Below, in pieces: positions 24,823-33,135 of a stretch of 64,000 nucleotides of DNA (the stretch's first letter is position 1; the number at the start of each line of letters is the position of its first letter). A model generated the notes under the pieces. It was not told the DNA's origin. It did no database searches and saw only the letters and a program-made list of their open reading frames with translations. This stretch comes from Rhizobium rhizogenes NBRC 13257 (GTDB lineage Bacteria > Pseudomonadota > Alphaproteobacteria > Rhizobiales > Rhizobiaceae), in assembly GCF_000696095.1 (NCBI RefSeq), contig NZ_BAYX01000006.1, positions 372,001-436,000 of the forward strand, read 5' to 3'. Both the position numbers and the translations under genes were made by a program.

Positions 24823-25759
24823 TGGAAAACCGCTCCATGGATTGATCGATTGAAAGTGGTGTGGCTGTAAGTGGCTTAGCTGCGGGCGGCATGGCGAGCA
24901 GACCTTGGTTCGCGAGAAAGAGACCGGCGCGATCGATGAGGCCAAGCGCGATGAAGCGCTCTGCTTTGGCAAGGCCACGGGAAAGCGCCATGTCGGTTTC
25001 CGCATCGGTCAGGGGACCGCAGCCGGTGACAACAAGGCGCTCGCCGAGGTCGCTATCATCGACGACGTCGACGGCGCGCGCCCGGCTGATCGCGGTATGG
25101 CCCGGAAGATCGACGGCATTGGCAACAAGCGTAACCGCCGCGTCGGCTGCCGCCGCATTCGTCGCCAATACGGTCACGGAGTCGGCAATCCCCATCGAAA
25201 GGCTGCGCCCGCCGCGTCCGCTGGTGGCGATCCCGCGCGTGGGGCTGGAAGCATGCAGCGCGAAATCGCCGAGCGAAGTGCCGTCTTCGCGGGCCATACG
25301 GACACGATACTCAGCATCGTCTTCAAGATGGACGGCGATGTCGCCGCCATTGTTGACATAGGCACGGAGAGGGCGGTCGTCCTTGTCGAATGCCGCCAGC
25401 ATCGCCGCCAGGATTTCGTCGCCGACGGCACCGGCAACAGCCGCCATCGGCGTGATGAAATGGTCGGCGACAAACGGTCGGACCGCGGCGACCATGCGCC
25501 GGGCGACCGAGCCCGTGGGCATCGCGCTGCCAATTTCGGCGGGAGCGCGCAGCTGAGGCAGCTCGCTCACAAGCTCGTCAAGGACAGTCTGGAAACGGGC
25601 AATGGCAGCGGCGAAGGCATGGGCGCGCCGTTCGGCCTCGCCTATGCGGGCCGCGCCGCCGTCATCGACGCCGATGACGAGATCGATCGGCCCGTGCTGC
25701 AGATGCAGCCGGCCGTTCGGATCGCCACCATCGAGATATCGGGCAACAGGCCGCGACAT
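24815..25759 (-). CDS. UPF0280 family protein (ApbE-like fold)
   Basis: About 314 residues. Its parts match UPF0280: an N-terminal HGPIDLVIG, the helix RFQTVLDELVSELPQLR, ITPMAAVAGAVGDEILAAM, AYVNNGGDIAVHL, the GIATSGRGGRSLSMGIADSVTVLA loop and a C-terminal segment rich in Ala. Known structures place the family near ApbE, the enzyme that transfers FMN covalently to proteins. The ATG at 25759 follows GGGAGCGG. It lies 19 nt after hnr, and 6-hydroxynicotinate reductase from Eubacterium barkeri contains a covalently bound flavin, so a role in flavinylating Hnr is a reasonable inference, not a demonstrated function. Confidence 0.85.
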   Translation of the reverse strand: MSRPVARYLDGGDPNGRLHLQHGPIDLVIGVDDGGAARIGEAERRAHAFAAAIARFQTVLDELVSELPQLRAPAEIGSAMPTGSVARRMVAAVRPFVADHFITPMAAVAGAVGDEILAAMLAAFDKDDRPLRAYVNNGGDIAVHLEDDAEYRVRMAREDGTSLGDFALHASSPTRGIATSGRGGRSLSMGIADSVTVLATNAAAADAAVTLVANAVDLPGHTAISRARAVDVVDDSDLGERLVVTGCGPLTDAETDMALSRGLAKAERFIALGLIDRAGLFLANQGLLAMPPAAKPLTATPLSIDQSMERFSNA

Positions 25760-25778
25760 GCTACCGCTCCCTTTGCTG

Positions 25779-27272
25779 TCAGGCGCCCCACCGGAAGTTT
25801 CGGCTTTCCGTCGGCCACGGGCCACGGCCGATCGGCGTGACCTTGCGTTCGGCCATTTCCAGCGCCTGCTCGATCGGCATGACGGCTTCCATATGGCCGC
25901 CGAGCGCGCGGTAGTCGTCGAGCCGCATGGTGAATTCGATCGGTGCGACGAGCGCGGGTGTCGGCACATAGCCGAAGGCATTGCTCGGCATTTGCGTCAC
26001 ATCGGCCATGACGGTGATACCGCCGCCCGGCCAGACATAGGCCGGGACGCCGCCGCAGGAAACATGGGTCAGTGCTTCCTTGACGGAACGCGTCAGGCGG
26101 ACGGGGTTCGTGGTGACGCCGGCGCGCAGACTGCCGCCGGCGCCGCCGATGAACAGGACCGAGGTCAGTGCCGGCTCGCAGTTTTCGGCGATGATCTCGA
26201 CCGATTCCTGCAAGGCTGCCGGAAGGATGGTCTGCAGCTCCGGCCGCAGATTGTCGTCGAGAATATAGTAGCCGTATTGCTCGCCGGTGGTCGATACCAT
26301 CAGCAAGCGCATGCCCGGCCAGGCGGTCTTGGGGTCGAAATCGCCGAGGATCGTCAGGGGGTCGGAGATGTTGGTGCCACCCCAGCCAATGCCGGGCTCG
26401 GCGACCTGGAAATAGCGGCCGGGCGTCGAGCGCCGGCCCTTGATGCGAATGCCGGTGGCTGGCACGTCGAGCAGGCGTCCGGCCTGGTGTTCGGAGAGAA
26501 CGCCGGTAATATGGTCGTCGACAACGACGACCTCATCGACATGGCCCATCCACTGCTTGGCGAACATGCCGATGGTGGCCGAGCCGCAGCCGACGCGCAT
26601 GCGGCTTTCCTCGACGTCGTTGATCACTGGTGCAGCGCCTGCCTTGATGGTCAGGCTGACCCCGCCGTCGACCTGCATGTCGACGGCTTCGCCATTACAG
26701 AGTTTCAAGAGCGCGTCGCAGGTAACACGGCCCTCCTTCTTCGAACCGCCGGTCAAGTGGTGGACGCCGCCGAGCGACAGCATCTGCGAGCCGTATTCGC
26801 CTGTTGTGACATGGCCGATGGCTTCGCCGTCGACCAGCACGGTTGCGGTTTCCGGGCCGAGAAAGCGGTCGGTGTCGATCTTCACCTTGGCGCCGCAATA
26901 GCTGAAGATGCCTTCGGTGACGACGGTCACCATGTCGACGCCGTTTTCCTTCTGCGAGACGATGAAGGGAGCAGGCTTATAATCGGGATAGGTCGTTCCG
27001 GCACCAACGGCCGTGACGAAGCGTCTGGTGGCGTGAACGATGTCGCCATCCCATTCGCTCTCGCCCGGCTGGGCGAGGAACGGCACGACATTGCCGCCTT
27101 CGGAAATGGTGTTCTCGATGATCGTCAGCGGATCGACGCGGATCAACTCGCCGCCGATATTGGCATAGCGATCGCAGGCGCCGGAGCGGCCGTCGGAGAT
27201 GTAGCACATGACGGGACAGGCATCGCAGCGTATCTTGCCGTTCGCGACGCTTTCCACGCGTTGCTTGACCAT
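25779..27272 (-). CDS. hnr: 6-hydroxynicotinate reductase
   Basis: About 497 residues, recognised as the ferredoxin-dependent enzyme that reduces 6-hydroxynicotinate to 1,4,5,6-tetrahydro-6-oxonicotinate. The N-terminus holds a four-cysteine iron-sulfur motif, CDACPVMC followed by C33 (C16, C19, C23, C33). The central part carries VTEGIFSYCGAKVKIDTDRFLG, GGVHHLTGGSKKEGRVTCDAL and EESRMRVGCGSATIGMF; the C-terminal part GGAGGSLRAGVTTNPVRLT and CGGVPAYVWPGGGITVM. The ATG at 27272 has GGAG 8 nt before it; an ATG four codons earlier has none. The E. barkeri enzyme has one [2Fe-2S] and two [4Fe-4S] clusters and covalent flavin. I see no obvious ApbE-type target motif (SGAT) here. It leads the minus-strand series and has an operator 88 bp upstream. 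Confidence 0.85.
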   Translation of the reverse strand: MVKQRVESVANGKIRCDACPVMCYISDGRSGACDRYANIGGELIRVDPLTIIENTISEGGNVVPFLAQPGESEWDGDIVHATRRFVTAVGAGTTYPDYKPAPFIVSQKENGVDMVTVVTEGIFSYCGAKVKIDTDRFLGPETATVLVDGEAIGHVTTGEYGSQMLSLGGVHHLTGGSKKEGRVTCDALLKLCNGEAVDMQVDGGVSLTIKAGAAPVINDVEESRMRVGCGSATIGMFAKQWMGHVDEVVVVDDHITGVLSEHQAGRLLDVPATGIRIKGRRSTPGRYFQVAEPGIGWGGTNISDPLTILGDFDPKTAWPGMRLLMVSTTGEQYGYYILDDNLRPELQTILPAALQESVEIIAENCEPALTSVLFIGGAGGSLRAGVTTNPVRLTRSVKEALTHVSCGGVPAYVWPGGGITVMADVTQMPSNAFGYVPTPALVAPIEFTMRLDDYRALGGHMEAVMPIEQALEMAERKVTPIGRGPWPTESRNFRWGA

Positions 27273-27635
27273 GCCACTCTCCATTTTAACGCGGCCGCTC
27301 GTCCTATGGTGCTGCCATCAGCCCATGGACAGATATTTGACCGTCATTGTTCCCAATTTTTCATTTGTATGCGAATGAGTATCAGCCCGTCTGCCGGTCC
27401 TGTCAAGCGAGGGAGGGGAGCTCTGATGAAAATGCTGTCGCCGGAACAAATGCATGTCGTCGCTGCCTCCGATTGGTCCGGTTCTCGAAGGGCTGTGGCG
27501 TTGACAAATATCGTCTTCAAAGTAGAGGCTTGCGGCCTCGAGCGTTTACATCAACACACAATGACGCTCTAATCTCTTGAATCCAGAACAGCTTATTGAT
27601 GTCGCAACCATATGCGCAGATCCGGGGCGGGACAA
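27273..27635. other. 363-bp divergent control region between hnr and the MarR gene
   Basis: No gene is supported. It contains the operator at 27361-27378, placed for control of hnr and perhaps of the MarR gene as well, whose start is 257 bp beyond it. AT-rich stretches near 27345-27365 and 27505-27600 are likely promoter areas. Short frames here have no ribosome sites or recognisable products. Confidence 0.5.
27361..27378. promoter_or_regulatory. Nicotinate-cluster operator, copy before hnr
   Basis: TCATTTGTATGCGAATGA, an almost perfect 18-bp palindrome and the best match to the shared consensus TCATTYGTRTRCRAATGA. It lies 88 bp upstream of the hnr start, in the hnr-MarR control region. Confidence 0.8.
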
Positions 27636-28082
27636 ATGCAGAAATCGCGTGAAGACAAACAATCCGCCGCGCCGGAATACCATGTCGATCGGCAGGTCGG
27701 GTTCTTTCTCCGGCAGGCCAACCAGCGGCATGTCGCGATCTTCGCCAATGTCATCGGCGACAAGCTGACGACGACCCAATGGTCGGCACTTTCGAAGCTC
27801 AAGGAAATCCAGCCCTGCTCGCAAAACCAGCTCGGGCGCGAGACGGCGATGGACGTCGCGACCATCAAGGGGGTCGTGGATCGCCTGGTGAAACGCGGCT
27901 TTGTCGCAACCGCGCCGGACCAGAATGACGGCCGCCGGGTCGTCCTGTCGTTGACCGAAGACGGCCTCGCCGTCATCGCCGCGAATGTCGGTGCTGCGCT
28001 TGTCGCGACTGAAGGCACGTTGGCGCCGCTCACCTCAGGCGAGCGGATGATGTTCCTCGAACTGCTGCAGAAAATCTGCTGA
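27636..28082 (+). CDS. MarR family regulator of the nicotinate cluster (NicR-like)
   Basis: A 148-residue winged-helix protein: dimerisation helix HVDRQVGFFLRQANQRHVAIF, DNA-binding region LTTTQWSALSKLKEIQPCSQNQLGRETAMDVATIKGVVDRLVKRGFV, wing DQNDGRRVVLSLTEDG. It lies at the centre of the nicotinate genes and is paralogous to the MarR protein at 18004. NicR of Pseudomonas putida and BpsR of Bordetella are MarR proteins that respond to 6-hydroxynicotinate, so this protein is the obvious candidate to bind the four 18-bp palindromes and to sense that intermediate. The ATG at 27636 follows GGGCGGGA; an in-frame ATG 24 nt upstream is less likely. Confidence 0.88.
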   Translation: MQKSREDKQSAAPEYHVDRQVGFFLRQANQRHVAIFANVIGDKLTTTQWSALSKLKEIQPCSQNQLGRETAMDVATIKGVVDRLVKRGFVATAPDQNDGRRVVLSLTEDGLAVIAANVGAALVATEGTLAPLTSGERMMFLELLQKIC

Positions 28083-28177
28083 GCTGCTACTCTAAAGCCC
28101 TCGATCCCCATCCTTCTGCCTTTGGCGCTGGCGTAACATCGTCTTGTCCGCGCAAGGAATGGATTGCACAGTAAAAT

Positions 28178-28195
28178 TCATTCGTGTACAAATGA
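28178..28195. promoter_or_regulatory. Nicotinate-cluster operator, copy before fpr
   Basis: TCATTCGTGTACAAATGA, an 18-bp palindrome fully matching the consensus shared with the copies at 27361 and elsewhere. It ends 29 bp before the fpr start codon, inside the 142-bp gap after the MarR gene. Confidence 0.8.
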
Positions 28196-28224
28196 ATATT
28201 GGTGACCAAAGCGAGGGAAGACGG

Positions 28225-29067
28225 ATGAGCTTGTCAACGGAAGAAGCAGTCATCATTGACGGTCAGCAGGCGGGTTCCGCACCGGCCTTTCCGATCCCTG
28301 CCAATGTCTTTGTCCAGACGGTGACCGAGGTGCGGCATTTCACCGACCGACTGTTCAAGTTCCGCATCACGCGGCCGGCGGAATTCCGCTTCCGGTCCGG
28401 CGAGTTCATCATGATCGGCCTGCCGAATGCCGAAAAGCCGGTCTTCCGCGCCTACTCGATTGCCAGCCCCTTCTGGGACGAAGAGATCGAATTCTATTCC
28501 ATCAAGGTTCCAGGTGGCCCGCTGACGGAGCATCTGCAGAAAATCGTATCCGGCGACACCGTGTTGATGCGCAAGAAGCCGACCGGTACGCTGGTGCTCG
28601 ACGCGCTGATCCCGGGCAAGCGGCTCTATCTCCTGTCGACCGGCACCGGCGTTGCGCCTTTCGCAAGCCTGATCCGCGATCCGGAGACCTACGAGAAATT
28701 CGAGGAAATCGTCCTCATCCAGACCTGCCGCGACGTGGATGAACTCACCTACATCACGGAAATGGTCGAGACGCTGAAGGACGATCCGTTGATCGGCGAG
28801 CTCGTCGGCGAGCGGCTGCGTCTGCATACGACGACGACGCGCGAACCCTTTGCGCGCATGGGCCGGATCACCGACCTTTTGACCAGTGGTAAGTTCTTCG
28901 AAGAGACCGGCCTGCCGCGCATCAACCCGGATGAGGATCGCGGCATGATCTGCGGCTCGGCGGCGATGTTGAAGGATACCAAGGCTGTTCTGGAATCTTT
29001 CGGCCTCATCGAAGGCGCCAATAATGCCCCGGCCACCTTCGTCATCGAGCGCGCCTTCGTCGGCTAA
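28225..29067 (+). CDS. fpr: Ferredoxin-NADP+ reductase (Fpr type)
   Basis: About 280 residues, a little longer at the N-terminus than typical bacterial Fpr (about 257). The FAD-binding motif is FRAYSIASPFWDEEIEFYSIKVPGGPLTEHL, the NADP domain starts LYLLSTGTGVAPFASLIRDPETYEKF, and the ending MICGSAAMLKDTKAVLESFGL..FVIERAFVG is typical. The ATG at 28225 has GAGGGAAG upstream; an earlier frame start would run through the operator. Its place in the nicotinate regulon suggests that it supplies reduced ferredoxin to 6-hydroxynicotinate reductase from NADPH. No ferredoxin gene is in the window. It converges with nicB, with 4 nt between stops. Confidence 0.93.
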   Translation: MSLSTEEAVIIDGQQAGSAPAFPIPANVFVQTVTEVRHFTDRLFKFRITRPAEFRFRSGEFIMIGLPNAEKPVFRAYSIASPFWDEEIEFYSIKVPGGPLTEHLQKIVSGDTVLMRKKPTGTLVLDALIPGKRLYLLSTGTGVAPFASLIRDPETYEKFEEIVLIQTCRDVDELTYITEMVETLKDDPLIGELVGERLRLHTTTTREPFARMGRITDLLTSGKFFEETGLPRINPDEDRGMICGSAAMLKDTKAVLESFGLIEGANNAPATFVIERAFVG

Positions 29068-29071
29068 GCCC

Positions 29072-32000
29072 TCAATCCATCGGCTGGGCGGCGCGAGCGC
29101 GTTCGATCGCCGCGCCAAGTTCCTGCCATGCAGGCTTGTCGGGGGCGAAGCGTACGCGCAGATAGGCGGCGAGGTCGGTGAGCTGGCGATCGCTTAAGGC
29201 TTCGCCATAGGCTGGCATGGACATGATCTCGGCGGCATCTGCGCCCGCCTTCTGGGCAAACAGCGCCGGAGCCTGCGCCCCGTGCATCATCGTCAGCAGC
29301 ACATTATCGGGACGCTCGGCGTGCAGATTGCTGTTGAAGGCGAGCGATCCGAGCGGCGAAGCTTCGGTGTGACAGGCTGAGCAGGCACCTCCAAAGAGGC
29401 GTGCGCCCACCGGCGCGAGCCGTGCTGCCGTGGCCTCAGCCGCTTTCGCGTTGGCGAGTGTGGCCCTTTGTTGCGCGGCAGCGTCGTCTTCGGTCTGCCC
29501 GGAGAAGCTTGCCAGATACGTCGCCATGGCCTGGATATCGCTGTCCGGAAGCGGAGCGAGCGCCTTGACGACCGCGCCCATCGGGCCGCCGGCGCTGCCG
29601 TGGCCTTTGGCGGTGCCGGTGCGCAGATAGTCGTAAAGAGCGGTTTGGCTCCAGCCGACAGGGGCGAAACCGGCGCCGTTCAGCGCCGGTGCATCCCAGC
29701 CGTCCGCAAGGCCACCTGTGAGATGGAAGTCACCCTTCTTTTCCGCACCGAGCGCATTGCGCGGCGTGTGGCAGGCGCCGCAATGGCCGAGCGTTTCGAC
29801 GAGATAAGCGCCGCGGTTCCAGGCTTCACCCTTCGTTGCATCTGTCGGCACCGTCCGACTGCCCGCAAAAAGCATGTTCCAGCCGGCCAGCAATGGCCGG
29901 ATGTTGAAGGGAAAGCGCAAGGCATTGTCAGCGGTCTTTGTGGCGGAAGGTGTCTGCGTCATCAGGAAGGCATAGAGCGCCTGAAGATCGGCATCGGTGG
30001 CGCTGGCGAAAGACGGATAAGGGTGGACCGGGTAGAGATGTTTTCCATCACGCCGCACGCCCTGCCGCATCGCCCGTTCGAAGGCCGGATAGGACCAGGC
30101 GCCGATGCCGTTTTCGGCGTCGGGCGTGATATTCGTGGCATGAACCACGCCGAAGGGCGTGTCGAAGGCGCGGCCGCCGGCAAAGGGCGTTCCGTCTGGT
30201 CCGGTATGACAGACATTGCAGGCGCCAATCGCGGCCGCCAGGCGTCCACGCTCGATCGTGGCGGCGCTGTAGGTGTCGGGGTCCGGTCGCGTGATTTCCG
30301 GATAAGCGCCACGCCAGGGCGAGGCGGCGAGAATGCCGCCCGCCAATACGCCCGCGACGATACCGCCCGCTCCTGCGAACATCGACCCTCGCCACCACCA
30401 TGGTTTCTTGGCTGGAGCCGGCAGAGCGAGTGCCGGCAGCGTTCCACCAAGGGCGGCGAGCACGCGCTCCGGTGTCAGCGGCAACTCGCGGAACCGGATG
30501 CCGGTCGCGTCGAAGACGGCATTGACGATGGCAGCAGCTGACGGCACGGAAGCGGATTCACCGGCGCCGCGTGGTTCTTCGTCCTGCCGCAACAGCATCA
30601 GCACGTCGATCTCAGGCACCTCCGGGAAGGTGATGATCGGGTAGCCGCCCCATTCGGCGCTCTCGACCGCAGTGCTGGAGAAATCCACTTTTTCCTTCAG
30701 CACGCGGCTGGTGGACTGGATGACATTGCCGTGGATCTGGTGGCGCACGCCATCCGGATTGATCATCATGCCGGAATCCTGGCCGACGGTCACGCGCGTG
30801 ACGGCGATCTCGCCGGTCTTGCGGTTGACGGCGACATCGGCGACCCAGGCCGACCAGGCGGCCGGCGTTCCCGGGAACTTGCCGTGGACATAGAGCGCAT
30901 AGGCAAAGCCCCGGCCATAAAGCAGGTCGCCCTCGCCGCCCATCGTTCCCGGTTCCGAGCGCGGCGTCCAGCCGGCGCGTTCGGTCACGGCATGGACCAG
31001 ATCGACTGCTCTTGGATCCTTCAGGTAGCGCAGCCGGTATTCGACCGGATCGACCTTGGCCGCGAAAGCGAGTTCGTCGATATAGCTTTCATGCGCAAAA
31101 CTGTTCGGCATGGCCGAAACGCCGCGAAACCACGAGGCCCGCGCGATCGGCGGCATGTCCTGCACGGCGATACGCATATTGCTGAAAGCATAGGGCGGGA
31201 TCGCCGTCCGATCGCCCATGTCCGACGTTGCCGTGATGTTCGAGGCTTTGCCGGTCAGGATCAGGGCAAGCGTCGGCGACAGGTTCGACGGATAGCGTGT
31301 CTCGAAATCGTAAGCCGCCGGGCCGCCTTCGAGATCGAGCCCGCCGCGCACGTCGATCACCTGCGCGGCCCCCTTCGGTTCCCAGCCATGCTCCTGTTCG
31401 CGGGTGAGCTGCACGCGCACCGGCCGCCCGACCGCACGCGACAAAAGGGCGGCGTCGGCGGTCACGTCGTCGGCGCAATTGCGCCCATAGCAGCCGGCAG
31501 CCTCCAGCCGCTCGACGAGGACTGCCTCTTCCGGCATGTCGAGAAGAAGCGCCAGATCGCGGCGCATCGGATAGGGGTTCTGCGTTCCCGACCAGACGAT
31601 CAGTTGCTCCGGGTGCCAATCGGCGACGGCGCAGGATGGGCCGATGGAGCCATGCATCTGATAGGGCCAGACGTAGCTGCGGTCAAAACGCGGCGACGCG
31701 CCCTCGAGCGCGCGCTCGACATCGCCCTGATCGGCAAGAATGCGCTTCGTGGCCGGATTATCGCGCAGCGCCTGTTCCGGATTGTTGAGGTCGGGCAGGA
31801 GCGGCGGATCGCGCCATATGACTTCGAGCCGGCGTGCAGCCTCCGCCGCGTTTTCCTCGCGCGTGGCGACGACGCCGACGAAATCGCCGATCGCTACCAC
31901 CCCGACCAGGCCGGGAATATCGGCGATCGAGGCTTCGTCGACGGAGATCAGGCTGTGGCCGACATGCGGGCCATGGTCGAAGCCGACATAGGGTGGGCGG

Positions 32001-32629
32001 ACGACGCGGCCATGCAGCATGTCCGGCACGCGGACATCGTGGACATAGGTCCATTGCCCCGTCGCCTTGGCGGCGATGTCGTTGCGCGGCTGCGGCTTGC
32101 CGACGATCCTGTAGTTCTCGACCGATTTGATCGGCGCGGTGACGTCGATGACGATCCGCTCATGGCGCCCGGCGATCAGTTCGCCGAACGTGACCGACCA
32201 GTTTGCCGATGCATCCGGGTGAATAATGCCTTCTTCGATTGAGAGCGTCTGTGGCGTGACGCCATGGCGAAGAGCCGCCTGCTGAAGAAGCCAGCGTCGC
32301 GCCGTTGCCGCAGCCTGGCGCAGCGGTATCGCCGTCACCTGAATGGTTTCGCTGGCGATCGTCGCACCCTGATCGGGTGCCGCCGTCGTGCTGCCGAGCA
32401 CCATCCGGACCCGGTCGAAAGGCAGGTCGAGCTCTTCGGCGACGATCTGTGCCAGGGCCGTCCGGATGCCGGTGCCGAGATCGACATGGCCGTTGAAGGC
32501 GCTGGCGGTTCCATCGGGATGAAGGGCAAGGAAGATGTCGGGATGGAGTGCATCTCCCGGCTTGACCACCAGCAGGATTTCATCCGCTTCGAGATAGCGG
32601 GCGCGAGGCGTCTCCTGCAGCGCGGTCAT
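29072..32629 (-). CDS. nicB: Nicotinate hydroxylase large subunit: molybdopterin domain plus three cytochrome c domains
   Basis: A 1185-residue enzyme, almost the size of Pseudomonas putida NicB, that hydroxylates nicotinate at C6. Residues 1 to about 740 form the molybdenum-cofactor domain of the xanthine dehydrogenase family (NGHVDLGTGIRTALAQIVAEEL, RGVSAMPNSFAHESYIDELA, GESASVPSAAAIVNAV). A membrane helix follows (about 750-775, FAGAGGIVAGVLAGGILAAS), then three c-type heme motifs: CNVCH (804), CGACH (950) and CSACH (1083). The hemes would pass electrons to the respiratory chain, so no NAD is needed. The start shares ATGA with the nicA stop. Biochemical work on Azorhizobium nicotinate growth describes a membrane-bound hydroxylase linked to cytochrome c, which this matches. 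Confidence 0.92.
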   Translation of the reverse strand: MTALQETPRARYLEADEILLVVKPGDALHPDIFLALHPDGTASAFNGHVDLGTGIRTALAQIVAEELDLPFDRVRMVLGSTTAAPDQGATIASETIQVTAIPLRQAAATARRWLLQQAALRHGVTPQTLSIEEGIIHPDASANWSVTFGELIAGRHERIVIDVTAPIKSVENYRIVGKPQPRNDIAAKATGQWTYVHDVRVPDMLHGRVVRPPYVGFDHGPHVGHSLISVDEASIADIPGLVGVVAIGDFVGVVATREENAAEAARRLEVIWRDPPLLPDLNNPEQALRDNPATKRILADQGDVERALEGASPRFDRSYVWPYQMHGSIGPSCAVADWHPEQLIVWSGTQNPYPMRRDLALLLDMPEEAVLVERLEAAGCYGRNCADDVTADAALLSRAVGRPVRVQLTREQEHGWEPKGAAQVIDVRGGLDLEGGPAAYDFETRYPSNLSPTLALILTGKASNITATSDMGDRTAIPPYAFSNMRIAVQDMPPIARASWFRGVSAMPNSFAHESYIDELAFAAKVDPVEYRLRYLKDPRAVDLVHAVTERAGWTPRSEPGTMGGEGDLLYGRGFAYALYVHGKFPGTPAAWSAWVADVAVNRKTGEIAVTRVTVGQDSGMMINPDGVRHQIHGNVIQSTSRVLKEKVDFSSTAVESAEWGGYPIITFPEVPEIDVLMLLRQDEEPRGAGESASVPSAAAIVNAVFDATGIRFRELPLTPERVLAALGGTLPALALPAPAKKPWWWRGSMFAGAGGIVAGVLAGGILAASPWRGAYPEITRPDPDTYSAATIERGRLAAAIGACNVCHTGPDGTPFAGGRAFDTPFGVVHATNITPDAENGIGAWSYPAFERAMRQGVRRDGKHLYPVHPYPSFASATDADLQALYAFLMTQTPSATKTADNALRFPFNIRPLLAGWNMLFAGSRTVPTDATKGEAWNRGAYLVETLGHCGACHTPRNALGAEKKGDFHLTGGLADGWDAPALNGAGFAPVGWSQTALYDYLRTGTAKGHGSAGGPMGAVVKALAPLPDSDIQAMATYLASFSGQTEDDAAAQQRATLANAKAAEATAARLAPVGARLFGGACSACHTEASPLGSLAFNSNLHAERPDNVLLTMMHGAQAPALFAQKAGADAAEIMSMPAYGEALSDRQLTDLAAYLRVRFAPDKPAWQELGAAIERARAAQPMD

Positions 32630-33135
32630 GGCGCATCCTCCGCAATGGCTGAGGAGGGAAGGGCGGCCATCAGTTCGCTGGCGCGGCGGGCGGCAGCAAG
32701 GATCTCGATATGCGTGCCGCAGCGACAGAGATGGCGCTTAAGAGCCGCGCGAATGGCGGTCTCGTCCGGCTGCGCATCACGAAGAAGCAGGGCAGTGGTT
32801 GCGATGATCATACCGTTCAGGCAATAGCCGCATTGCGCGGCTTGCTTTTCGATGAAGGCCTGCTGTACCGGATGCAACTTGTCCTTTGTGCCGAGACCCT
32901 CGAGGGTGACGATAGCGCGTCCTTCGGCAGCTGCCGCCGATATCGTGCAGGCACGCACGGCGCGCTTGCCGATCAGCACCGCGCAGGCGCCGCATTCGCC
33001 GAGACCGCATCCGAATTTCGGCCCGTTGAGACCGAGATCGTTGCGCAGGATATAGAGGAGTGGCGTTTCGGGGGACAGGTCGAGCGTGTGGCGGCGCCCA
33101 TTGACATCAAGGGCGATCGGACGAGTCTTCACCAC
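32626..33135 (-). CDS. nicA: Nicotinate hydroxylase small subunit, two [2Fe-2S] clusters
   Basis: About 169 residues with the ferredoxin-like small-subunit fold of the xanthine dehydrogenase family. The plant-type cluster is held by CGLGECGACAVLIG and an upstream/downstream cysteine set; the second cluster by CGYCLNGMI and HLCRCGTH. It carries electrons from the molybdenum centre of NicB to the hemes. The start is one of two adjacent GTG codons (33135 or 33132) behind AAGGGAG. It precedes nicB with a 4-nt overlap, and an operator copy lies 137 bp upstream. The family includes isoquinoline and aldehyde oxidoreductases, but the neighbours make nicotinate by far the likeliest substrate. Confidence 0.92.
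   Translation of the reverse strand: MVKTRPIALDVNGRRHTLDLSPETPLLYILRNDLGLNGPKFGCGLGECGACAVLIGKRAVRACTISAAAAEGRAIVTLEGLGTKDKLHPVQQAFIEKQAAQCGYCLNGMIIATTALLLRDAQPDETAIRAALKRHLCRCGTHIEILAAARRASELMAALPSSAIAEDAP

Noticed and set aside
30731..32242. A 503-codon open frame on the plus strand
   Set aside because: It lies opposite nicB, whose motifs are clear; the frame has no domain, and its Arg/Asp/Gly-rich composition is typical of antisense shadows.
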